This document shows positions 10,220 to 21,295 of a DNA stretch of 64,000 bases, one piece after another. The first letter of the stretch is position 1. Every line of letters starts with the position of its first letter. The notes under the pieces are model-generated. The model searched no databases. It was not told the DNA's origin and saw nothing but the letters and a program-made list of their open reading frames with translations. The DNA is from Microbacterium maritypicum (GTDB lineage: Bacteria; Actinomycetota; Actinomycetes; Actinomycetales; Microbacteriaceae), in the NCBI RefSeq assembly GCF_041529975.1, contig NZ_CP168030.1:2232001-2296000 (forward strand). Direction: 5' to 3'. The position numbers and the translations under genes are program-made.

Positions 10220-10731
10220 AGGGACGGCTGATTCTCCTGGGAGTCGGGGCGGCTGTCGCGGCCGTGGTCCTCGTGCTGCTCGGCGCACTCGGCGTGCCGA
10301 CGCTGTTCGCCGCGTCCTGGCTGCTGATCGTGCTGACGATCGCGCTCGTGAGCCGTCAGGTCTTCTTCGACGAAGCCTCCCTCTGGCCCCCGGAGCGACG
10401 CCGACGTGCGGAGCGCGGCTCCGAGGTGTCTCGGCTCGCCTGGTCGATCAACTCGCGCACCGGTGTCGCCGGGCACGTGGTCGTCCGTCGGGTGCAGAAC
10501 GTGCTGCGGCGACGACTGGCCCACCGGGGGCTCGACCTCGACGACCCCGCTCAACACGCGGCGATCGACGCGCTCCTCGGGCCGGGAGTACGTGACTCTC
10601 TGCACAATCGCGAGGTTCAGGCTGCCGATCTCGAGCGGGTCCTCGACGCGGTCGAGCGCATCACCACCGAGGTCCCCGCGAACTCAGACCCCCAGACCGC
10701 CGCGAAAGTCGGCACAGAGGAGAACCGATGA
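10216..10731 (+). CDS. Membrane protein of the MoxR/DUF58 operon
   Basis: The 171-aa protein has two N-terminal membrane helices (about residues 5-25 and 29-46) and a basic cytoplasmic region (PPERRRRAER) followed by a helical C-terminal domain. ATG 10216 was chosen because it overlaps the preceding stop in an ATGA arrangement, as at the other junctions here; an upstream in-frame start at 10186 lies inside the DUF4129 gene. I do not recognise the family. Its position between DUF4129 and MoxR suggests it belongs to the same membrane complex. Confidence 0.65.
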   Translation: MKGRLILLGVGAAVAAVVLVLLGALGVPTLFAASWLLIVLTIALVSRQVFFDEASLWPPERRRRAERGSEVSRLAWSINSRTGVAGHVVVRRVQNVLRRRLAHRGLDLDDPAQHAAIDALLGPGVRDSLHNREVQAADLERVLDAVERITTEVPANSDPQTAAKVGTEENR

Positions 10732-11699
10732 ACACGGAAGACGTCACACAGATCGCCGCCCTCGGGCGTCGAGTGCGGGAGAGCGTCGGCGCAGTCGTCG
10801 TCGGCATGGACGAGCCGGTCACGATCGCCCTGGCCGCGATCTTCGCCGGTGGTCACGTGCTGTTCGAAGACGTCCCGGGACTCGGCAAGACACTCGCAGC
10901 GCGGAGCCTGGCCTCTGCGCTGGGCCTGGACTTCCGGCGATTGCAGTGCACTCCCGACATGCTCCCCGGTGACGTCACAGGGTCGTACGTGTACGCGCCG
11001 GCGACGGGCGAGTTCCCGTTCCGGCCGGGGCCCATCTTCACCGGACTGCTGCTGGCGGACGAGATCAACCGCACCACCCCCAAGACGCAGTCGGCGATGC
11101 TCGAGGCGATGGCCGAGCGTCAGGTCACCGTCGAGGGCAACAGCTTCCCACTGCCCCGGCCGTTCCACGTCATCGCCACATCGAATCCGATCGAGTACGA
11201 GGGGACCTACGCGCTTCCCGAGGCCCAGCTCGACCGCTTCATGGTGCGACTCTCGGTCGGATATCCGGACGCGGACGACGAGACCCGCATCATCCTGGAC
11301 CGGGTGCGACGACAGTCGCCCGACGTGTCCGTCGAACCGGTCGTCGACGGCGACGGCTTGCTGGCGATCCAGCGAGCGGTGGAACGGATCCACGTCGACG
11401 CGGATGTCGCCCGCTACTGCGTCGAGCTGGTCCGCGCCACACGCGAGGCGGTGAACGTCTCGGTGGGCGCCTCTCCACGCGGCTCGCAGTCCCTGGTGCT
11501 GCTCGGACGCGCTCTCGCGGCACTGGACGGACGTGCGTATGTGCGACCGGACGACATCAAGCGCATCGCGGAGCCCGTGCTCGCGCACCGCCTCACCCTC
11601 ACCCCGCAGGCCTGGGCGCAGGGCGTGGATCCCCGAGCGGTCGTCGCGGCGGTCGTCGCGAAGACGTCGGTGCCGCCGACCGTCTCCGCGGTGCGATGA
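10728..11699 (+). CDS. MoxR-family AAA+ ATPase
   Basis: The 323-aa AAA_3 ATPase has its Walker A (EDVPGLGKT) at residues 47-55 with K54. Walker B plus sensor is LLADEINRTTPKTQSAMLEAM, and the family motif IATSNPIEYEGTY follows. MoxR ATPases act as chaperone-like remodelers, usually on partners encoded beside them (DUF58/VWA proteins), in metal insertion, stress or envelope functions. It overlaps both neighbours by 4 bp. Confidence 0.93.
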   Translation: MNTEDVTQIAALGRRVRESVGAVVVGMDEPVTIALAAIFAGGHVLFEDVPGLGKTLAARSLASALGLDFRRLQCTPDMLPGDVTGSYVYAPATGEFPFRPGPIFTGLLLADEINRTTPKTQSAMLEAMAERQVTVEGNSFPLPRPFHVIATSNPIEYEGTYALPEAQLDRFMVRLSVGYPDADDETRIILDRVRRQSPDVSVEPVVDGDGLLAIQRAVERIHVDADVARYCVELVRATREAVNVSVGASPRGSQSLVLLGRALAALDGRAYVRPDDIKRIAEPVLAHRLTLTPQAWAQGVDPRAVVAAVVAKTSVPPTVSAVR

Positions 11700-13009
11700 C
11701 CGATCCGATCCGCGTCTCCGAGCGCACGACTCTCCGCTGGCGGCGGACCCCCGTCGTCGCGATCGGTGTGGCCGGGGCGGCGCTGCTCGTCGCGGCGGGG
11801 CTCGCCTTCTCGCGGCCGGACATCATCGGCATCGGCCTGCCTCTCGCGCTGACGACGGCCTGGATGCTGGTGCGCCGGCCTGCGACGGCCGATCTGCGGG
11901 TCGAACTGCGCGCGCAGGCCGGCGTGGGCGGTGAGCAGGCGGAGGCATGGGGCGACCTCGACATCCACGTCGATGCGGATTGGGTGCAGCTCGCCGTCGC
12001 GCAGGACAAGGGCCCGCAGCGACTCGCAGATGTCGGCGTCGGTCGATCCGTGGTCACCACGAGGACACGCCTTCAGCATTCCGGCCCCTTGGATCTGTTG
12101 AGCGTGACGGCGCGGTGCGTGGCGCAGGACGGCGCCTGGATCACGGAGGAGGCTCCGGCCGCCGGTATCCGGTGGAACACGCCGCCGCGCGTACTCCGGC
12201 TCGCGGGACTCCCCGTGGCACCGCGACTCACCGGGCTTCATGGCGCTCATGAGGGCGGACGCCCGGGGCAGGGTGGCGACTTCCGCGACATCCATCCGTT
12301 CGCGCCGGGTGACGAGCTGCGCCGCGTCGACTGGCGGGCCACTGCCCGGGCTGCCCAGCGGCCCGGCGAGCTCCTCGTGCGACGGAACAACACCCTGAGC
12401 GATTCGTCGGTCGTCATCGCGGTGGACACGGCAGAGGATCTCGGTGTCGTGGTCGCGGGCTGGGGCGCCGCCGACCCCGACCGGTCCGGCGTGACCTCGC
12501 TGGACCTCGCCCGAGAAGCGGCTTTGTCGATCGCGACCACGGCCGTCGGCGCGGGCGACAGGATCGCCTACCACGCGCTGTCGAGCGGCGGGCGGAGCAT
12601 CCCTTCGGGCGGAGGAGCACGACACCTCGCCCGGGTGCGCGATGTCATCGCCGCGACCGGTCCGAGTACCGACGGCTCGCCCTATCGCCGATCACCCGTC
12701 GTTCCCTCCGGCTCCATCGTGTTCGTGCTCTCGACCTTCTTCGACGGGGTGGCTGCCCAGCTGGCGACCCGATGGCGAGCGTCCGGCCACGCCGTCGTCG
12801 CGGTGGACGTCCTTCCGACATCGGACGCGTCACGTCTCACTCGGGAGCAGCACATCGCGTTGCGCACCGTCCTCGCGGAGCGCACCGACATCCTGACCGA
12901 GCTGCGCCATGCGGGCATCGAGGTGGTGTCGTGGGCGGCGCCCGACGTCGATGCCGCCATGCGTTTGGCGGACCTGCGCCAGCAGCGGATGAGGGCGGTG
13001 CGACGATGA
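11696..13009 (+). CDS. DUF58 domain protein
   Basis: The 437-aa protein has two N-terminal membrane helices (about residues 20-38 and 42-59). The DUF58 signature [18 protein letters not shown] lies near residues 198-215, and a VWA-like region with [12 protein letters not shown] follows. DUF58 proteins are the usual partner of MoxR ATPases. Both gene ends overlap neighbours by 4 bp. The substrate or process is unknown. Confidence 0.88.
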   Translation: MTDPIRVSERTTLRWRRTPVVAIGVAGAALLVAAGLAFSRPDIIGIGLPLALTTAWMLVRRPATADLRVELRAQAGVGGEQAEAWGDLDIHVDADWVQLAVAQDKGPQRLADVGVGRSVVTTRTRLQHSGPLDLLSVTARCVAQDGAWITEEAPAAGIRWNTPPRVLRLAGLPVAPRLTGLHGAHEGGRPGQGGDFRDIHPFAPGDELRRVDWRATARAAQRPGELLVRRNNTLSDSSVVIAVDTAEDLGVVVAGWGAADPDRSGVTSLDLAREAALSIATTAVGAGDRIAYHALSSGGRSIPSGGGARHLARVRDVIAATGPSTDGSPYRRSPVVPSGSIVFVLSTFFDGVAAQLATRWRASGHAVVAVDVLPTSDASRLTREQHIALRTVLAERTDILTELRHAGIEVVSWAAPDVDAAMRLADLRQQRMRAVRR

Positions 13010-13602
13010 GTCGCGCGATCCGGCAGATTCGGGTGCCGGGTGCCGTACCCGGGGTCACGGTCCGGCTGCTGCTCGTCGGCGTGGTCGCGGTCGGGGCGGT
13101 GACGCTGGTCCCGTTCCCGCTCTGGCAGGCGATCGCCGTGGTCGCGGTCGTCGTCGCCGTCGTCATCCCGCGCACACTCGCGGCGTGGGCGGCTGCGGCA
13201 TGCCTCCCGTTCGGGGTGATCCTCACGGAGCCGTCCCCGGGGCGGACGGCTCTTGCGCTCCTACTCGTGCACGCGATCCACGTCCTCGCCGCGCTGAGCC
13301 TGGTCGTGCCGCTGAGGTCGCGCCTCGCGGTGCGGGTGCTCCGGCCGACCTTCCTGCGTTTCGGCATCGTGCAGCTCCTGTCGCAGCCGCTGGTGTTCGC
13401 GATGTGGCTGCTCGCTCCGAGCGGTGTCGACCGTGGAACGGAGTGGCTCGCGCCGGTCGCGGCCGCGGCCCTGGTCATGGGCGTGCTCCTCGCTCTGCGG
13501 GCGGCGAAGCGGTCGGACGGCGATCCGGCGCACGCGGCCTCGGGCGGGGGAGAGGCCGGAGTGGATGCCGGAGTCGGAGCCGATGTCCGTGGTCCCTCGT
13601 AG
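13006..13602 (+). CDS. Multi-pass membrane protein ending the MoxR/DUF58 operon
   Basis: The 198-aa protein has about five hydrophobic segments (roughly residues 18-38, 40-57, 80-103, 116-137 and 148-165) and a Gly/Ala-rich acidic tail. ATG 13006 overlaps the DUF58 stop by 4 bp. In related operons this slot can hold a larger transglutaminase-like membrane protein; no such domain is present here. Function unknown. Confidence 0.65.
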   Translation: MSRAIRQIRVPGAVPGVTVRLLLVGVVAVGAVTLVPFPLWQAIAVVAVVVAVVIPRTLAAWAAAACLPFGVILTEPSPGRTALALLLVHAIHVLAALSLVVPLRSRLAVRVLRPTFLRFGIVQLLSQPLVFAMWLLAPSGVDRGTEWLAPVAAAALVMGVLLALRAAKRSDGDPAHAASGGGEAGVDAGVGADVRGPS

Positions 13603-13605
13603 ACT
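13600..13605 (+). promoter_or_regulatory. -10 box of a probable leaderless uvrA promoter
   Basis: TAGACT starts at the end of the previous gene's stop region and ends 6 nt before the uvrA GTG at 13612, with no Shine-Dalgarno between. I saw no convincing LexA box next to it. Confidence 0.5.
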
Positions 13606-13611
13606 TGTTCG

Positions 13612-16500
13612 GTGCCCATCGTCCCCGTTGCTTCCCCAGGAAAACTCAGTGTCCGCGGTGCCCGCGTCCACAATCTCAAGAACGTCGACATCGACATCCC
13701 CCGCGACTCGCTGGTCGTGTTCACCGGCCTGTCCGGGTCGGGCAAGTCGAGTCTCGCGTTCGACACGATCTTCGCCGAGGGGCAGCGTCGCTACGTCGAA
13801 TCGCTGAGTGCGTACGCGCGCCAGTTCCTCGGGCAGGTCGACCGCCCCGACGTCGATTTCATCGAGGGCCTCAGCCCGGCCGTCTCGATCGACCAGAAGT
13901 CGACCAACCGCAACCCGCGGTCCACCGTCGGCACGATCACCGAGATCTACGACTACATGCGCCTGCTCTGGGCGCGCATCGGTATCCCGCACTGTCCCGA
14001 ATGCGGTGAACGCATCCAGCGTCAGACCGTGCAGCAGATCGCCGATCAGCTCATGGAACTTCCGGAGCGCACCCGCTACCAGGTCGTCGCACCGATCGTC
14101 TCCCAGAAGAAGGGCGAGTTCGTCGACCTGTTCCGCGAACTGGGTGCGAAGGGCTACTCGCGTGCCATCGTCGACGGAGATCTCGTCCAACTCGCCGAGC
14201 CGCCGACGCTCAAGAAGAGCTACAAGCACGACATCGCGGTGGTCGTCGACCGCCTCGTGGCGTCTGATGACATCCTCGGCCGCGTGACCGATTCGGTCGA
14301 GACCGCGCTCGGTCTCGCCGGCGGAGTGGTGCAGATCAACTACGTCGACGGCGAGGGCGACGACGCATGGCAGACGTTCTCCGAGAAGCTGGCCTGCCCG
14401 AACGGGCACGCGCTCACTCTCACCGAGATCGAGCCGCGCACATTCTCCTTCAACGCGCCGTTCGGTGCGTGCCCGGCATGCTCCGGGCTCGGTACCCGCA
14501 TGTCGGTCGACGTCGACCTGATGCTGGGTGACGAAGACCTCTCGATCCGTGAAGGTGTCATCATCCCCTGGACCACCCAGGGTAAGGGGTTGTTCCAGTA
14601 CTACGAGCGCCTGCTCGAGGGACTCTCCCGCGATCTGGACTTCTCGCTGGACACCCCGTGGCGCAAGCTGCACTCCGATGTGCAGAACGCGATCCTGCGC
14701 GGCGAGAACTACAAGGTGACCGTCAAGTGGAAGAACCGCTACGGACGCGAGATGCGCTACGCCTCCGGCTTCGAGGGCGTGGTCCCCTACATCGAGCGGC
14801 AGTATCTGCAGGCGGAGTCCGACAACCAGCGCAGCCGGTGGGGCGAGTACCTCCGCGAAGTGCCGTGCCCGGTCTGCGACGGCAATCGTCTGAAGCCCGA
14901 GGTGCTGGCCGTGCAGGTGCACGGACACTCCATCGCCGAAGTCTCGCACCTCAGCCTCGCCGACGCCCGCGCGTTCATGGAGACGCTCACGCTCACCGAC
15001 CGTGAGGCCAAGATCGCCGCTCAGGTGCTGCGCGAGATCCGCCTGCGCCTCGACTTCCTGCTCCAGGTCGGACTCTCCTACCTCAACCTCAGCCGCTCGG
15101 CCGGATCCCTGTCCGGTGGAGAGGCGCAGCGCATCCGCCTGGCCACGCAGATCGGCTCCGGCCTCACCGGTGTCCTCTACGTGCTCGACGAGCCGTCGAT
15201 CGGACTCCACCAGCGTGACAACCGGCGCCTCATCGACACGCTGCTGAAGCTGCGCGACCTCGGCAACACCCTCATCGTCGTCGAGCACGACGAGGAGACG
15301 ATCGAAGCGGCCGACTGGGTGGTAGACATCGGCCCCGGCGCCGGCGTCAACGGTGGCGAGGTCGTGCATTCGGGTCCGTATTCGGCTCTGCTCGACGACA
15401 GCGACTCGATGACGGGGGAGTACCTCTCGGGTCGCCGTGAGATCCCCATGCCGACGAAGCGCCGCAAGATCGACAAGAAGCGGATGCTGAGCGTCGTCGG
15501 CGCTCGGGCCAACAACCTCCGCAACGTCACGGCCGACTTCCCGCTGGGTGTGCTCACCGCCGTCACCGGTGTCAGCGGCTCCGGCAAGTCCTCGCTCGTG
15601 AACGACATCCTGTACCAGGTGCTCGCGTCGCGGCTGAACGGGGCTCGCACGGTCCCCGGCAAGCACACGCGTGTGACCGGACTCGACAACCTCGACAAGG
15701 TCGTCCACGTCGACCAGGCGCCGATCGGCCGCACCCCGCGGTCGAACCCCGCCACGTACACGGGCGTGTTCGATCGCATCCGCACACTCTTCAGCGAGAC
15801 ACCGGAGGCGAAGGTCCGCGGCTATCAGCCCGGTCGCTTCAGCTTCAACGTCAAGGGTGGCCGCTGCGAGGCATGCTCCGGCGACGGCACGATCAAGATC
15901 GAGATGAACTTCCTGCCCGATGTGTACGTCGACTGCGAGGTCTGCCACGGTAAGCGGTACAACCGCGACACGCTGGCCGTGCACTACAAGGGCAAGAACA
16001 TCGCCGAGGTGCTCGAGATGCCGATCGAGGAGGCCGCTGAGTTCTTCGAGCCGATCCAGGCGATCCACCGTTACATGAAGACGCTCGTCGACGTCGGGCT
16101 CGGCTACGTCCGACTCGGACAGTCGGCGACGACGCTCTCCGGCGGTGAAGCGCAGCGCGTCAAGCTCGCCACCGAGCTTCAGCGTCGTAGCAACGGACGC
16201 AGCATCTACGTGCTCGACGAGCCGACGACAGGCCTGCACTTCGAAGACGTCCGCAAGCTCCTCGAGGTGCTCAACGGACTGGTCGACAAGGGGAACACCG
16301 TGATCGTCATCGAGCACAACCTCGATGTGATCAAGTCGGCCGACTGGGTGATCGATCTCGGCCCCGAGGGCGGTTCCGGCGGCGGCCAGATCGTCGCCAC
16401 CGGCACCCCGGAGCAGATCGCACGCGTCGAGGCGAGCCACACCGGGCTGTTCCTCGGCGAGATCCTGGGTGAGGGGCGCGCCGCGCGGAAGGCCAGCTGA
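13612..16500 (+). CDS. uvrA: Excinuclease ABC subunit A
   Basis: The 962-aa damage-sensing ATPase of nucleotide excision repair has two ABC ATPase modules. The first Walker A is [10 protein letters not shown] with K45, and the second is [13 protein letters not shown]. Both signature motifs ([12 protein letters not shown] and [12 protein letters not shown]) and both Walker B regions ([10 protein letters not shown] and [10 protein letters not shown]) are present. Zinc-binding CxxC pairs are intact (CPECGE, CPACSG, CEACSG, CEVCHG). The GTG start fits the leaderless promoter. The stop overlaps the uvrC ATG by one base. Confidence 0.98.
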   Translation: MPIVPVASPGKLSVRGARVHNLKNVDIDIPRDSLVVFTGLSGSGKSSLAFDTIFAEGQRRYVESLSAYARQFLGQVDRPDVDFIEGLSPAVSIDQKSTNRNPRSTVGTITEIYDYMRLLWARIGIPHCPECGERIQRQTVQQIADQLMELPERTRYQVVAPIVSQKKGEFVDLFRELGAKGYSRAIVDGDLVQLAEPPTLKKSYKHDIAVVVDRLVASDDILGRVTDSVETALGLAGGVVQINYVDGEGDDAWQTFSEKLACPNGHALTLTEIEPRTFSFNAPFGACPACSGLGTRMSVDVDLMLGDEDLSIREGVIIPWTTQGKGLFQYYERLLEGLSRDLDFSLDTPWRKLHSDVQNAILRGENYKVTVKWKNRYGREMRYASGFEGVVPYIERQYLQAESDNQRSRWGEYLREVPCPVCDGNRLKPEVLAVQVHGHSIAEVSHLSLADARAFMETLTLTDREAKIAAQVLREIRLRLDFLLQVGLSYLNLSRSAGSLSGGEAQRIRLATQIGSGLTGVLYVLDEPSIGLHQRDNRRLIDTLLKLRDLGNTLIVVEHDEETIEAADWVVDIGPGAGVNGGEVVHSGPYSALLDDSDSMTGEYLSGRREIPMPTKRRKIDKKRMLSVVGARANNLRNVTADFPLGVLTAVTGVSGSGKSSLVNDILYQVLASRLNGARTVPGKHTRVTGLDNLDKVVHVDQAPIGRTPRSNPATYTGVFDRIRTLFSETPEAKVRGYQPGRFSFNVKGGRCEACSGDGTIKIEMNFLPDVYVDCEVCHGKRYNRDTLAVHYKGKNIAEVLEMPIEEAAEFFEPIQAIHRYMKTLVDVGLGYVRLGQSATTLSGGEAQRVKLATELQRRSNGRSIYVLDEPTTGLHFEDVRKLLEVLNGLVDKGNTVIVIEHNLDVIKSADWVIDLGPEGGSGGGQIVATGTPEQIARVEASHTGLFLGEILGEGRAARKAS

Positions 16501-18404
16501 TGGCCGACGTGCTGCCGTACAAGCCGCGGCCGGGGGAGATCCCGACCGATCCCGGCGTGTACCGCTTCCGTGATGCGTCCGGGCGGGTGCTTTATGTCGG
16601 CAAGGCGAAGAACCTGCGTCAGCGCCTGTCGAACTACTTCGCCCCGCTGCGTACGCTCCACGAGCGCACCCGGCGCATGGTCACGACAGCGGCATCCGTC
16701 GAATGGACGGTCGTGTCGACGGACGTCGACTCGCTGCAGCTGGAATACATGTGGATCAAGGAGTTCGATCCGCCGTTCAACGTGCGCTACAAAGACGACA
16801 AGTCGTATCCCTTCATGGCGGTGACGCTCGCCGACGAAGCGCCCAGGGTGATCGTCACACGCAATCGCAAGATCCCCGGTGCGCGGTACTTCGGCCCGTT
16901 CCCGAAGGTGTGGGCAGTGCACGAGACCATCGATCTGATGATCAAGGCGTTCCCGATCCGCACCTGCAGCGATTCCAGCTACAAGCGCGCGATGCAGACC
17001 GGCAGGCCCTGTTTCCCCGGGCAGATCGGCAAGTGCGGCGGCCCCTGCTCTATGACGGTGAGCATTGAGGAGCACCGGGCCATGGTCGATGACTTCGTGG
17101 CGTTCATGGCCGGCGGTGATGAGCGCTTCACCCGGGAGCTCACCAAGCGGATGCTGGCTGCCTCGGCGGCGATGGACTACGAGGCGGCGGCGAAGTACCG
17201 GGACAAGCTCTCGGCGATCGAAGCAGTTCTGGGCAAGAGCGCGCTCGTGCTCCCGGCCGACGAGGACGCCGATCTCTTCGGCATCGCCGAGGATGAGCTG
17301 GCGGCAGCTGTGCAGCATTTCGTGATCCGCGGCGGCAGGGTACGCGGTGTGCGTGCGCTGACCATCGAGAAGGAGATCGACATCTCGAGTGGTGATCTCG
17401 TCGAACAGGTGCTGCAGCAGGCATACGGCGAGGCGCAGGACGTCCCTCGCCGAATCCTCGTCCCGACCCTTCCGGACGACGCTGCCGAGCTCGAAGTCTG
17501 GCTGCGCGAACGTCGCGGCAAGAAAGTCGAGATCGCGGTCGCGCAGCGCGGGCAGCGGGCAGACCTCATGCGCACCGCGACGTTGAACGCGCAGCAGGCG
17601 TTGATCCGCTACAAGACCCGGCGCACGAGCGACTACGTCGCCCGCACGCAGGCGCTCACCGATCTGCAGGAGGCTCTCGGGATGTCCGAGGCCCCGCTGC
17701 GCATCGAGTGCTTCGACATCTCGCACCTCGGCGGAACGAACGTCGTGGCATCGATGGTCGTGTTCGAGGACGGTCTTCCCCGCAAGGACCAGTACCGCTC
17801 CTTCAACATCGCCGAGACGACGGATGACACCGACTCGATGTACCAGGTGCTTCGTCGTCGGCTCGCCTACCTCGATCGTCCCGAGGAACCGGAGGTCATC
17901 GATCCGACGACCGAGGCAGTCGTCGGAGAAGACGTGGGAGAGGCGACCGCGCGGCGAAAGCCGCGATTCGCCTACCCGCCGCAGCTCCTGCTCGTCGATG
18001 GTGGGCAACCGCAGGTGGAAGCAGCGGCCCGGGCCCTCCGTGACGCCGGGCACACCGAGATCGCGGTCTGCGGAATCGCGAAGCGTTTGGAGGAAGTGTG
18101 GCTCCCGGGTGACGATTTCCCGGTGATCCTGCCGCGTACCAGCGAGGCGCTCTATCTGCTGCAGCGTCTTCGTGACGAGGCGCACCGCTTCGCGATCACG
18201 CACCAGCGCAAGCGACGGCGCAACGACATCTCCTCCGTGCTCGCCGAGGTGCCGGGGCTCGGGGCATCCCGCATCAAGGTGCTGCTCAAGCACTTCGGCT
18301 CGGTGACGGCGCTGCGCGCAGCCGAACCGGGACAGATCGAAGAAGTGCAGGGAATCGGGCCCGTGCTCGCCCAGAACATCCATTCGCACCTGTCCACTCG
18401 CTAG
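16500..18404 (+). CDS. uvrC: Excinuclease ABC subunit C
   Basis: The 634-aa dual nuclease makes the 3' and 5' incisions around DNA damage. An N-terminal GIY-YIG domain ([20 protein letters not shown], about residues 19-38) is followed by a Cys-rich segment ([13 protein letters not shown]), a UVR motif near residue 215 ([19 protein letters not shown]), the RNase H-like 5' nuclease ([12 protein letters not shown]) and C-terminal helix-hairpin-helix motifs. It is coupled to uvrA by a one-base stop/start overlap. Confidence 0.97.
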   Translation: MADVLPYKPRPGEIPTDPGVYRFRDASGRVLYVGKAKNLRQRLSNYFAPLRTLHERTRRMVTTAASVEWTVVSTDVDSLQLEYMWIKEFDPPFNVRYKDDKSYPFMAVTLADEAPRVIVTRNRKIPGARYFGPFPKVWAVHETIDLMIKAFPIRTCSDSSYKRAMQTGRPCFPGQIGKCGGPCSMTVSIEEHRAMVDDFVAFMAGGDERFTRELTKRMLAASAAMDYEAAAKYRDKLSAIEAVLGKSALVLPADEDADLFGIAEDELAAAVQHFVIRGGRVRGVRALTIEKEIDISSGDLVEQVLQQAYGEAQDVPRRILVPTLPDDAAELEVWLRERRGKKVEIAVAQRGQRADLMRTATLNAQQALIRYKTRRTSDYVARTQALTDLQEALGMSEAPLRIECFDISHLGGTNVVASMVVFEDGLPRKDQYRSFNIAETTDDTDSMYQVLRRRLAYLDRPEEPEVIDPTTEAVVGEDVGEATARRKPRFAYPPQLLLVDGGQPQVEAAARALRDAGHTEIAVCGIAKRLEEVWLPGDDFPVILPRTSEALYLLQRLRDEAHRFAITHQRKRRRNDISSVLAEVPGLGASRIKVLLKHFGSVTALRAAEPGQIEEVQGIGPVLAQNIHSHLSTR

Positions 18405-18438
18405 GCTGGAGGCCGAGGGGGAGAGGGAGCACTGAGCA

Positions 18439-19311
18439 ATGTCTGACGAGGAAAAGGGCGAGTTCCTCATCGTCACGGGAATGTCCGGCGCGGGTCGGAC
18501 CACGGTGGCGAATGCGCTGGAGGATCTCGGCTGGTACGTCGTCGACAACCTCCCGCCCCAGATCCTCCGGCCGCTGCTGGATCTGACCGATATGGGTGGC
18601 AATGCGCTTCCCAAGGTCGCCGCCGTGGTCGATGTCCGGGGACGCAACCTCTTCGACGACTTCCCCGGCGTCGCGCGCGCTCTCCGGTCTCGAGGGTCTG
18701 TCCGCGTCCTGTTCCTCGACGCCTCCGACGACGTCCTCGTGCGGCGCTTCGAGTCCGTCCGACGGCCGCATCCGCTCCAGGGGGATGGGACGCTTCTCGA
18801 CGGGATCCGCATCGAGCGCACCAGGCTCGCGCCGATCCGTGAGGCGGCCGACCTGGTCATCGACACCTCGCGGCTCAACATCCATCAACTGGCGACGCAG
18901 GTTTCGGACATCTTCTCGGAGGAGGGCGCGGCGCGCCACCGCGTGACGCTCCTCAGCTTCGGATTCAAGTACGGGCTTCCGACCGACGTCGACATCGTCG
19001 CCGACATGAGGTTCCTGCCCAACCCGTTCTGGAACGAAGAACTCCGCGGCCTCACCGGCCAGGACGAGACGGTTCGTGACTACGTTCTCTCGCGGCCCGG
19101 TGCGATGGAGTTCCTGGACGCCTACTCGACCGCCCTCGTCCCGGTCCTCGAGGGGTATCAGCGAGAGAACAAGAGCCACTCCACGATCGCGATCGGTTGC
19201 ACGGGGGGAAAGCACCGTTCGGTCGCGATGTCGGAGGAGCTCGCGCGCAGGCTGTCCGCGATCCCCGGCGTCGCCGTCAACGTCCGCCATCGAGACCTCG
19301 GCCGAGAATAG
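18439..19311 (+). CDS. rapZ: RapZ-family nucleotide-binding protein
   Basis: The 290-aa P-loop protein belongs to the RapZ/YvcJ family, which binds small RNA or nucleotides and controls amino sugar metabolism in enteric bacteria; its actinobacterial role is less clear. The P-loop is GMSGAGRTT (residues 14-22), with Arg where most kinases have Lys. The C-terminal FGFKYG and GCTGGKHRSV motifs are intact. A TAGGCT -10-like box (18402-18407) and GAGGGAG ribosome site precede ATG 18439, so it can be expressed apart from uvrC. Confidence 0.93.
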   Translation: MSDEEKGEFLIVTGMSGAGRTTVANALEDLGWYVVDNLPPQILRPLLDLTDMGGNALPKVAAVVDVRGRNLFDDFPGVARALRSRGSVRVLFLDASDDVLVRRFESVRRPHPLQGDGTLLDGIRIERTRLAPIREAADLVIDTSRLNIHQLATQVSDIFSEEGAARHRVTLLSFGFKYGLPTDVDIVADMRFLPNPFWNEELRGLTGQDETVRDYVLSRPGAMEFLDAYSTALVPVLEGYQRENKSHSTIAIGCTGGKHRSVAMSEELARRLSAIPGVAVNVRHRDLGRE

Positions 19312-19378
19312 CGGTCCGCCCGGCCGAGTAAGCTGGACGTTTGCGCCGCGACCCGGCGCGTGAACGTGAAGGAGTGTC

Positions 19379-20356
19379 GTGGCACTAACCACCGACGTCA
19401 AGGCCGAGCTGGTCAGCATCCGCAATGCACCCCCGACGGTGCGAGTTGCGGAAGTCACCGCGATCCTCCGGTTCGCCGGTGGTCTGCATTCGATCGCCGG
19501 CCGCGTGGCCGTGGAGGCCGAGGTGGACGCCGAGACTCTCGCGCGCCGCGTCGCACGTGACCTCGCCGAGATCTACGGCGTGCGTCCCGAGATCGCGCAG
19601 GTGCAGTCGAGCACCGCGAACGACGGCGCCCGGTGGGCCGTGCGGGTGATCGCCCAGGGCGAGACGCTCGCCCGTCAGACGGGCCTTCTCGACCAGCGGC
19701 GGCGTCCCGTGCGCGGGCTCCCGAACCGCCTCACGACCGGTTCTCGGGCCGAGGTCGCCGGCCTGTGGCGCGGAGCGTTCCTCGCCGCCGGCACCCTGAG
19801 CGAGCCGGGCCGTTCGGCCATGCTCGAGGTCGTCTGCCCGTCGTCGGAAGCGGCGATGGCCCTCGTCGGTGCCGCGCACCGGCTCGGCGTGGCCGCCAAG
19901 GCTCGCGAGGTCCGCGGCATGCCGCGTGTCGTCGTGCGCGAAGGGGAGGCGATCCGCACCATCCTCAACGAGATGGGCGCGCAGAAGACCGCCATCGCGT
20001 GGGAAGAACTCCGTCAGCGCCGCGAGGTCCGGGCCGGGGTCAACCGCCTCGTGAACTTCGACGACGCGAACCTGCGCCGCTCGGCGCAGGCCGCGGTCGC
20101 CGCCTGCGCGCGTGTGGAGCGCGCACTCGAGATCCTGGCCGACGAGGTACCCGATCATCTGAAGGTCGCCGGAGAGCTGCGTCTGGCTCACCGGGATGCC
20201 AGCCTCGACGAGCTCGGCCATCACGCCGACCCGCCGCTGACGAAGGATGCTGTCGCCGGCCGCATCCGGCGCCTGCTGGCGATGGCCGACAAGCGCGCTC
20301 AGCAGGAGGGCATTCCGGGCACCGAGGCCGCCGTGCCCGTGGGACTCGACGTCTGA
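19379..20356 (+). CDS. whiA: WhiA, sporulation/cell-division regulator
   Basis: The 325-aa DNA-binding protein has an N-terminal LAGLIDADG-like domain ([16 protein letters not shown] near residues 123-138) and a C-terminal helix-turn-helix region ([21 protein letters not shown]). Actinobacterial WhiA acts with WhiB in controlling division genes. GTG 19379 follows AAGGAG at 19369-19374; a TAAGCT -10-like box lies at 19329-19334. yvcK, usually between rapZ and whiA, is absent: only 67 bp separate the two genes. Confidence 0.95.
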   Translation: MALTTDVKAELVSIRNAPPTVRVAEVTAILRFAGGLHSIAGRVAVEAEVDAETLARRVARDLAEIYGVRPEIAQVQSSTANDGARWAVRVIAQGETLARQTGLLDQRRRPVRGLPNRLTTGSRAEVAGLWRGAFLAAGTLSEPGRSAMLEVVCPSSEAAMALVGAAHRLGVAAKAREVRGMPRVVVREGEAIRTILNEMGAQKTAIAWEELRQRREVRAGVNRLVNFDDANLRRSAQAAVAACARVERALEILADEVPDHLKVAGELRLAHRDASLDELGHHADPPLTKDAVAGRIRRLLAMADKRAQQEGIPGTEAAVPVGLDV

Positions 20357-20368
20357 GAGAATCCCTGC

Positions 20369-21139
20369 ATGAGTGTCTTCGGCTGGCGCAGTGCAGAGTT
20401 CGGTGAGGCGACGGTCGAGACGCCGTTCGCAGAGACGATCCGTGATGCGATCACGGTCCTCGGCGTCGCTCCCACGATCACCGAGGGGCCTTTCGTCCGC
20501 TGGTACGACGGCGCGCGGCAGATCTCCGTCCGTCCGTCGAGCAGTGGCGGTGCGCAGATCCTCGTCGCGCACACGGATGCCGTCGCTGACGAGGAGTATC
20601 GGAACTTCGAGTCCCTGCCCGACTCTGCTCTTCCCTACCGGTGGCGCGCGGATGACATCGGCCTCCTCCCCGAAGGCAGCTACCTGCCGGGGGAGCGGGT
20701 CGTCGACGATTTCGACGCGCTGGCTCCGGTCCTGACCCGGACACTCGTCACGCTGTGCGAGGCGACGGCCGCACTGGGGGACGGGCGTTCCGAGGCGCAG
20801 CTGCACGTCTGGTACGCCGATCCGGCACATGACGCCCTCGCCAGGGCCGACCGCTGGGCGGCGCGTCGCAAGACCTCGCTGAGCATCGCGTTCAAGGCGG
20901 GGACCGGGAACATACATGTGATGCCGGTGGGCGGGAAGGCGCACGCAGAGCGGATCTCGTTCCCCGCCACCCCCGAGAACGCATCCATCGCCGCGGGCGC
21001 ACTCCTGGAGCAGGTCGTGGCTACGGGGGCGCCGAATCCGGCGGCGCTCCGACAAGACTCGCTGATGTACGTCGACCGTCGCAAGCTCGTGCTCAGTCCG
21101 TTCGCCCTCGGCATCCCGCAGATGGGGCTGAACGCCTGA
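20369..21139 (+). CDS. Protein of unknown function between whiA and sodA
   Basis: The 256-aa protein starts at ATG 20369, 12 bp after whiA, so it is probably co-transcribed. It has no membrane segment, cysteine motif or P-loop. Regular alternation of charged and hydrophobic residues suggests a folded alpha/beta cytoplasmic protein; features include GPFVRWYDGARQISVRPS near residue 40 and WWARRK-like basic stretches mid-protein. I do not recognise the family. Coding character and length are convincing. Confidence 0.7.
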   Translation: MSVFGWRSAEFGEATVETPFAETIRDAITVLGVAPTITEGPFVRWYDGARQISVRPSSSGGAQILVAHTDAVADEEYRNFESLPDSALPYRWRADDIGLLPEGSYLPGERVVDDFDALAPVLTRTLVTLCEATAALGDGRSEAQLHVWYADPAHDALARADRWAARRKTSLSIAFKAGTGNIHVMPVGGKAHAERISFPATPENASIAAGALLEQVVATGAPNPAALRQDSLMYVDRRKLVLSPFALGIPQMGLNA

Positions 21140-21171
21140 TCCGGGTCGACCGGTCCGAACCGTCATATGGC

Positions 21172-21211
21172 GGAAGGTTCCGGGGCGCACCCGCGTTGTC
21201 GTCAGTAGGAT
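21172..21211 (+). promoter_or_regulatory. Candidate sodA promoter region
   Basis: TAGGAT (21206-21211) fits a -10 box, preceded at 21193-21201 by GCGTTGTCG. A GGAAG at 21172-21176 lies exactly 18 nt before the GTT at 21195, which resembles the GGAAT-N18-GTT pattern of SigR/SigH-type sigma factors. Two overlapping promoters are possible. Confidence 0.35.
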
Positions 21212-21295
21212 GAAAGATGTCCGCTCTACGCCGCACATCGGCGGCGCGGAGGATCGGCAAGCGCCGCGGCGCGGCGCGGATTGGATGAAAGCGAT

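Noticed and set aside
13261-16440. Very long minus-strand open frame (1059 codons) antisense to uvrA
   Set aside because: It is the mirror frame of a strong GC-rich gene; the translated product is low-complexity Asp/Val/Arg-rich with no domains, and uvrA is unmistakable on the other strand.
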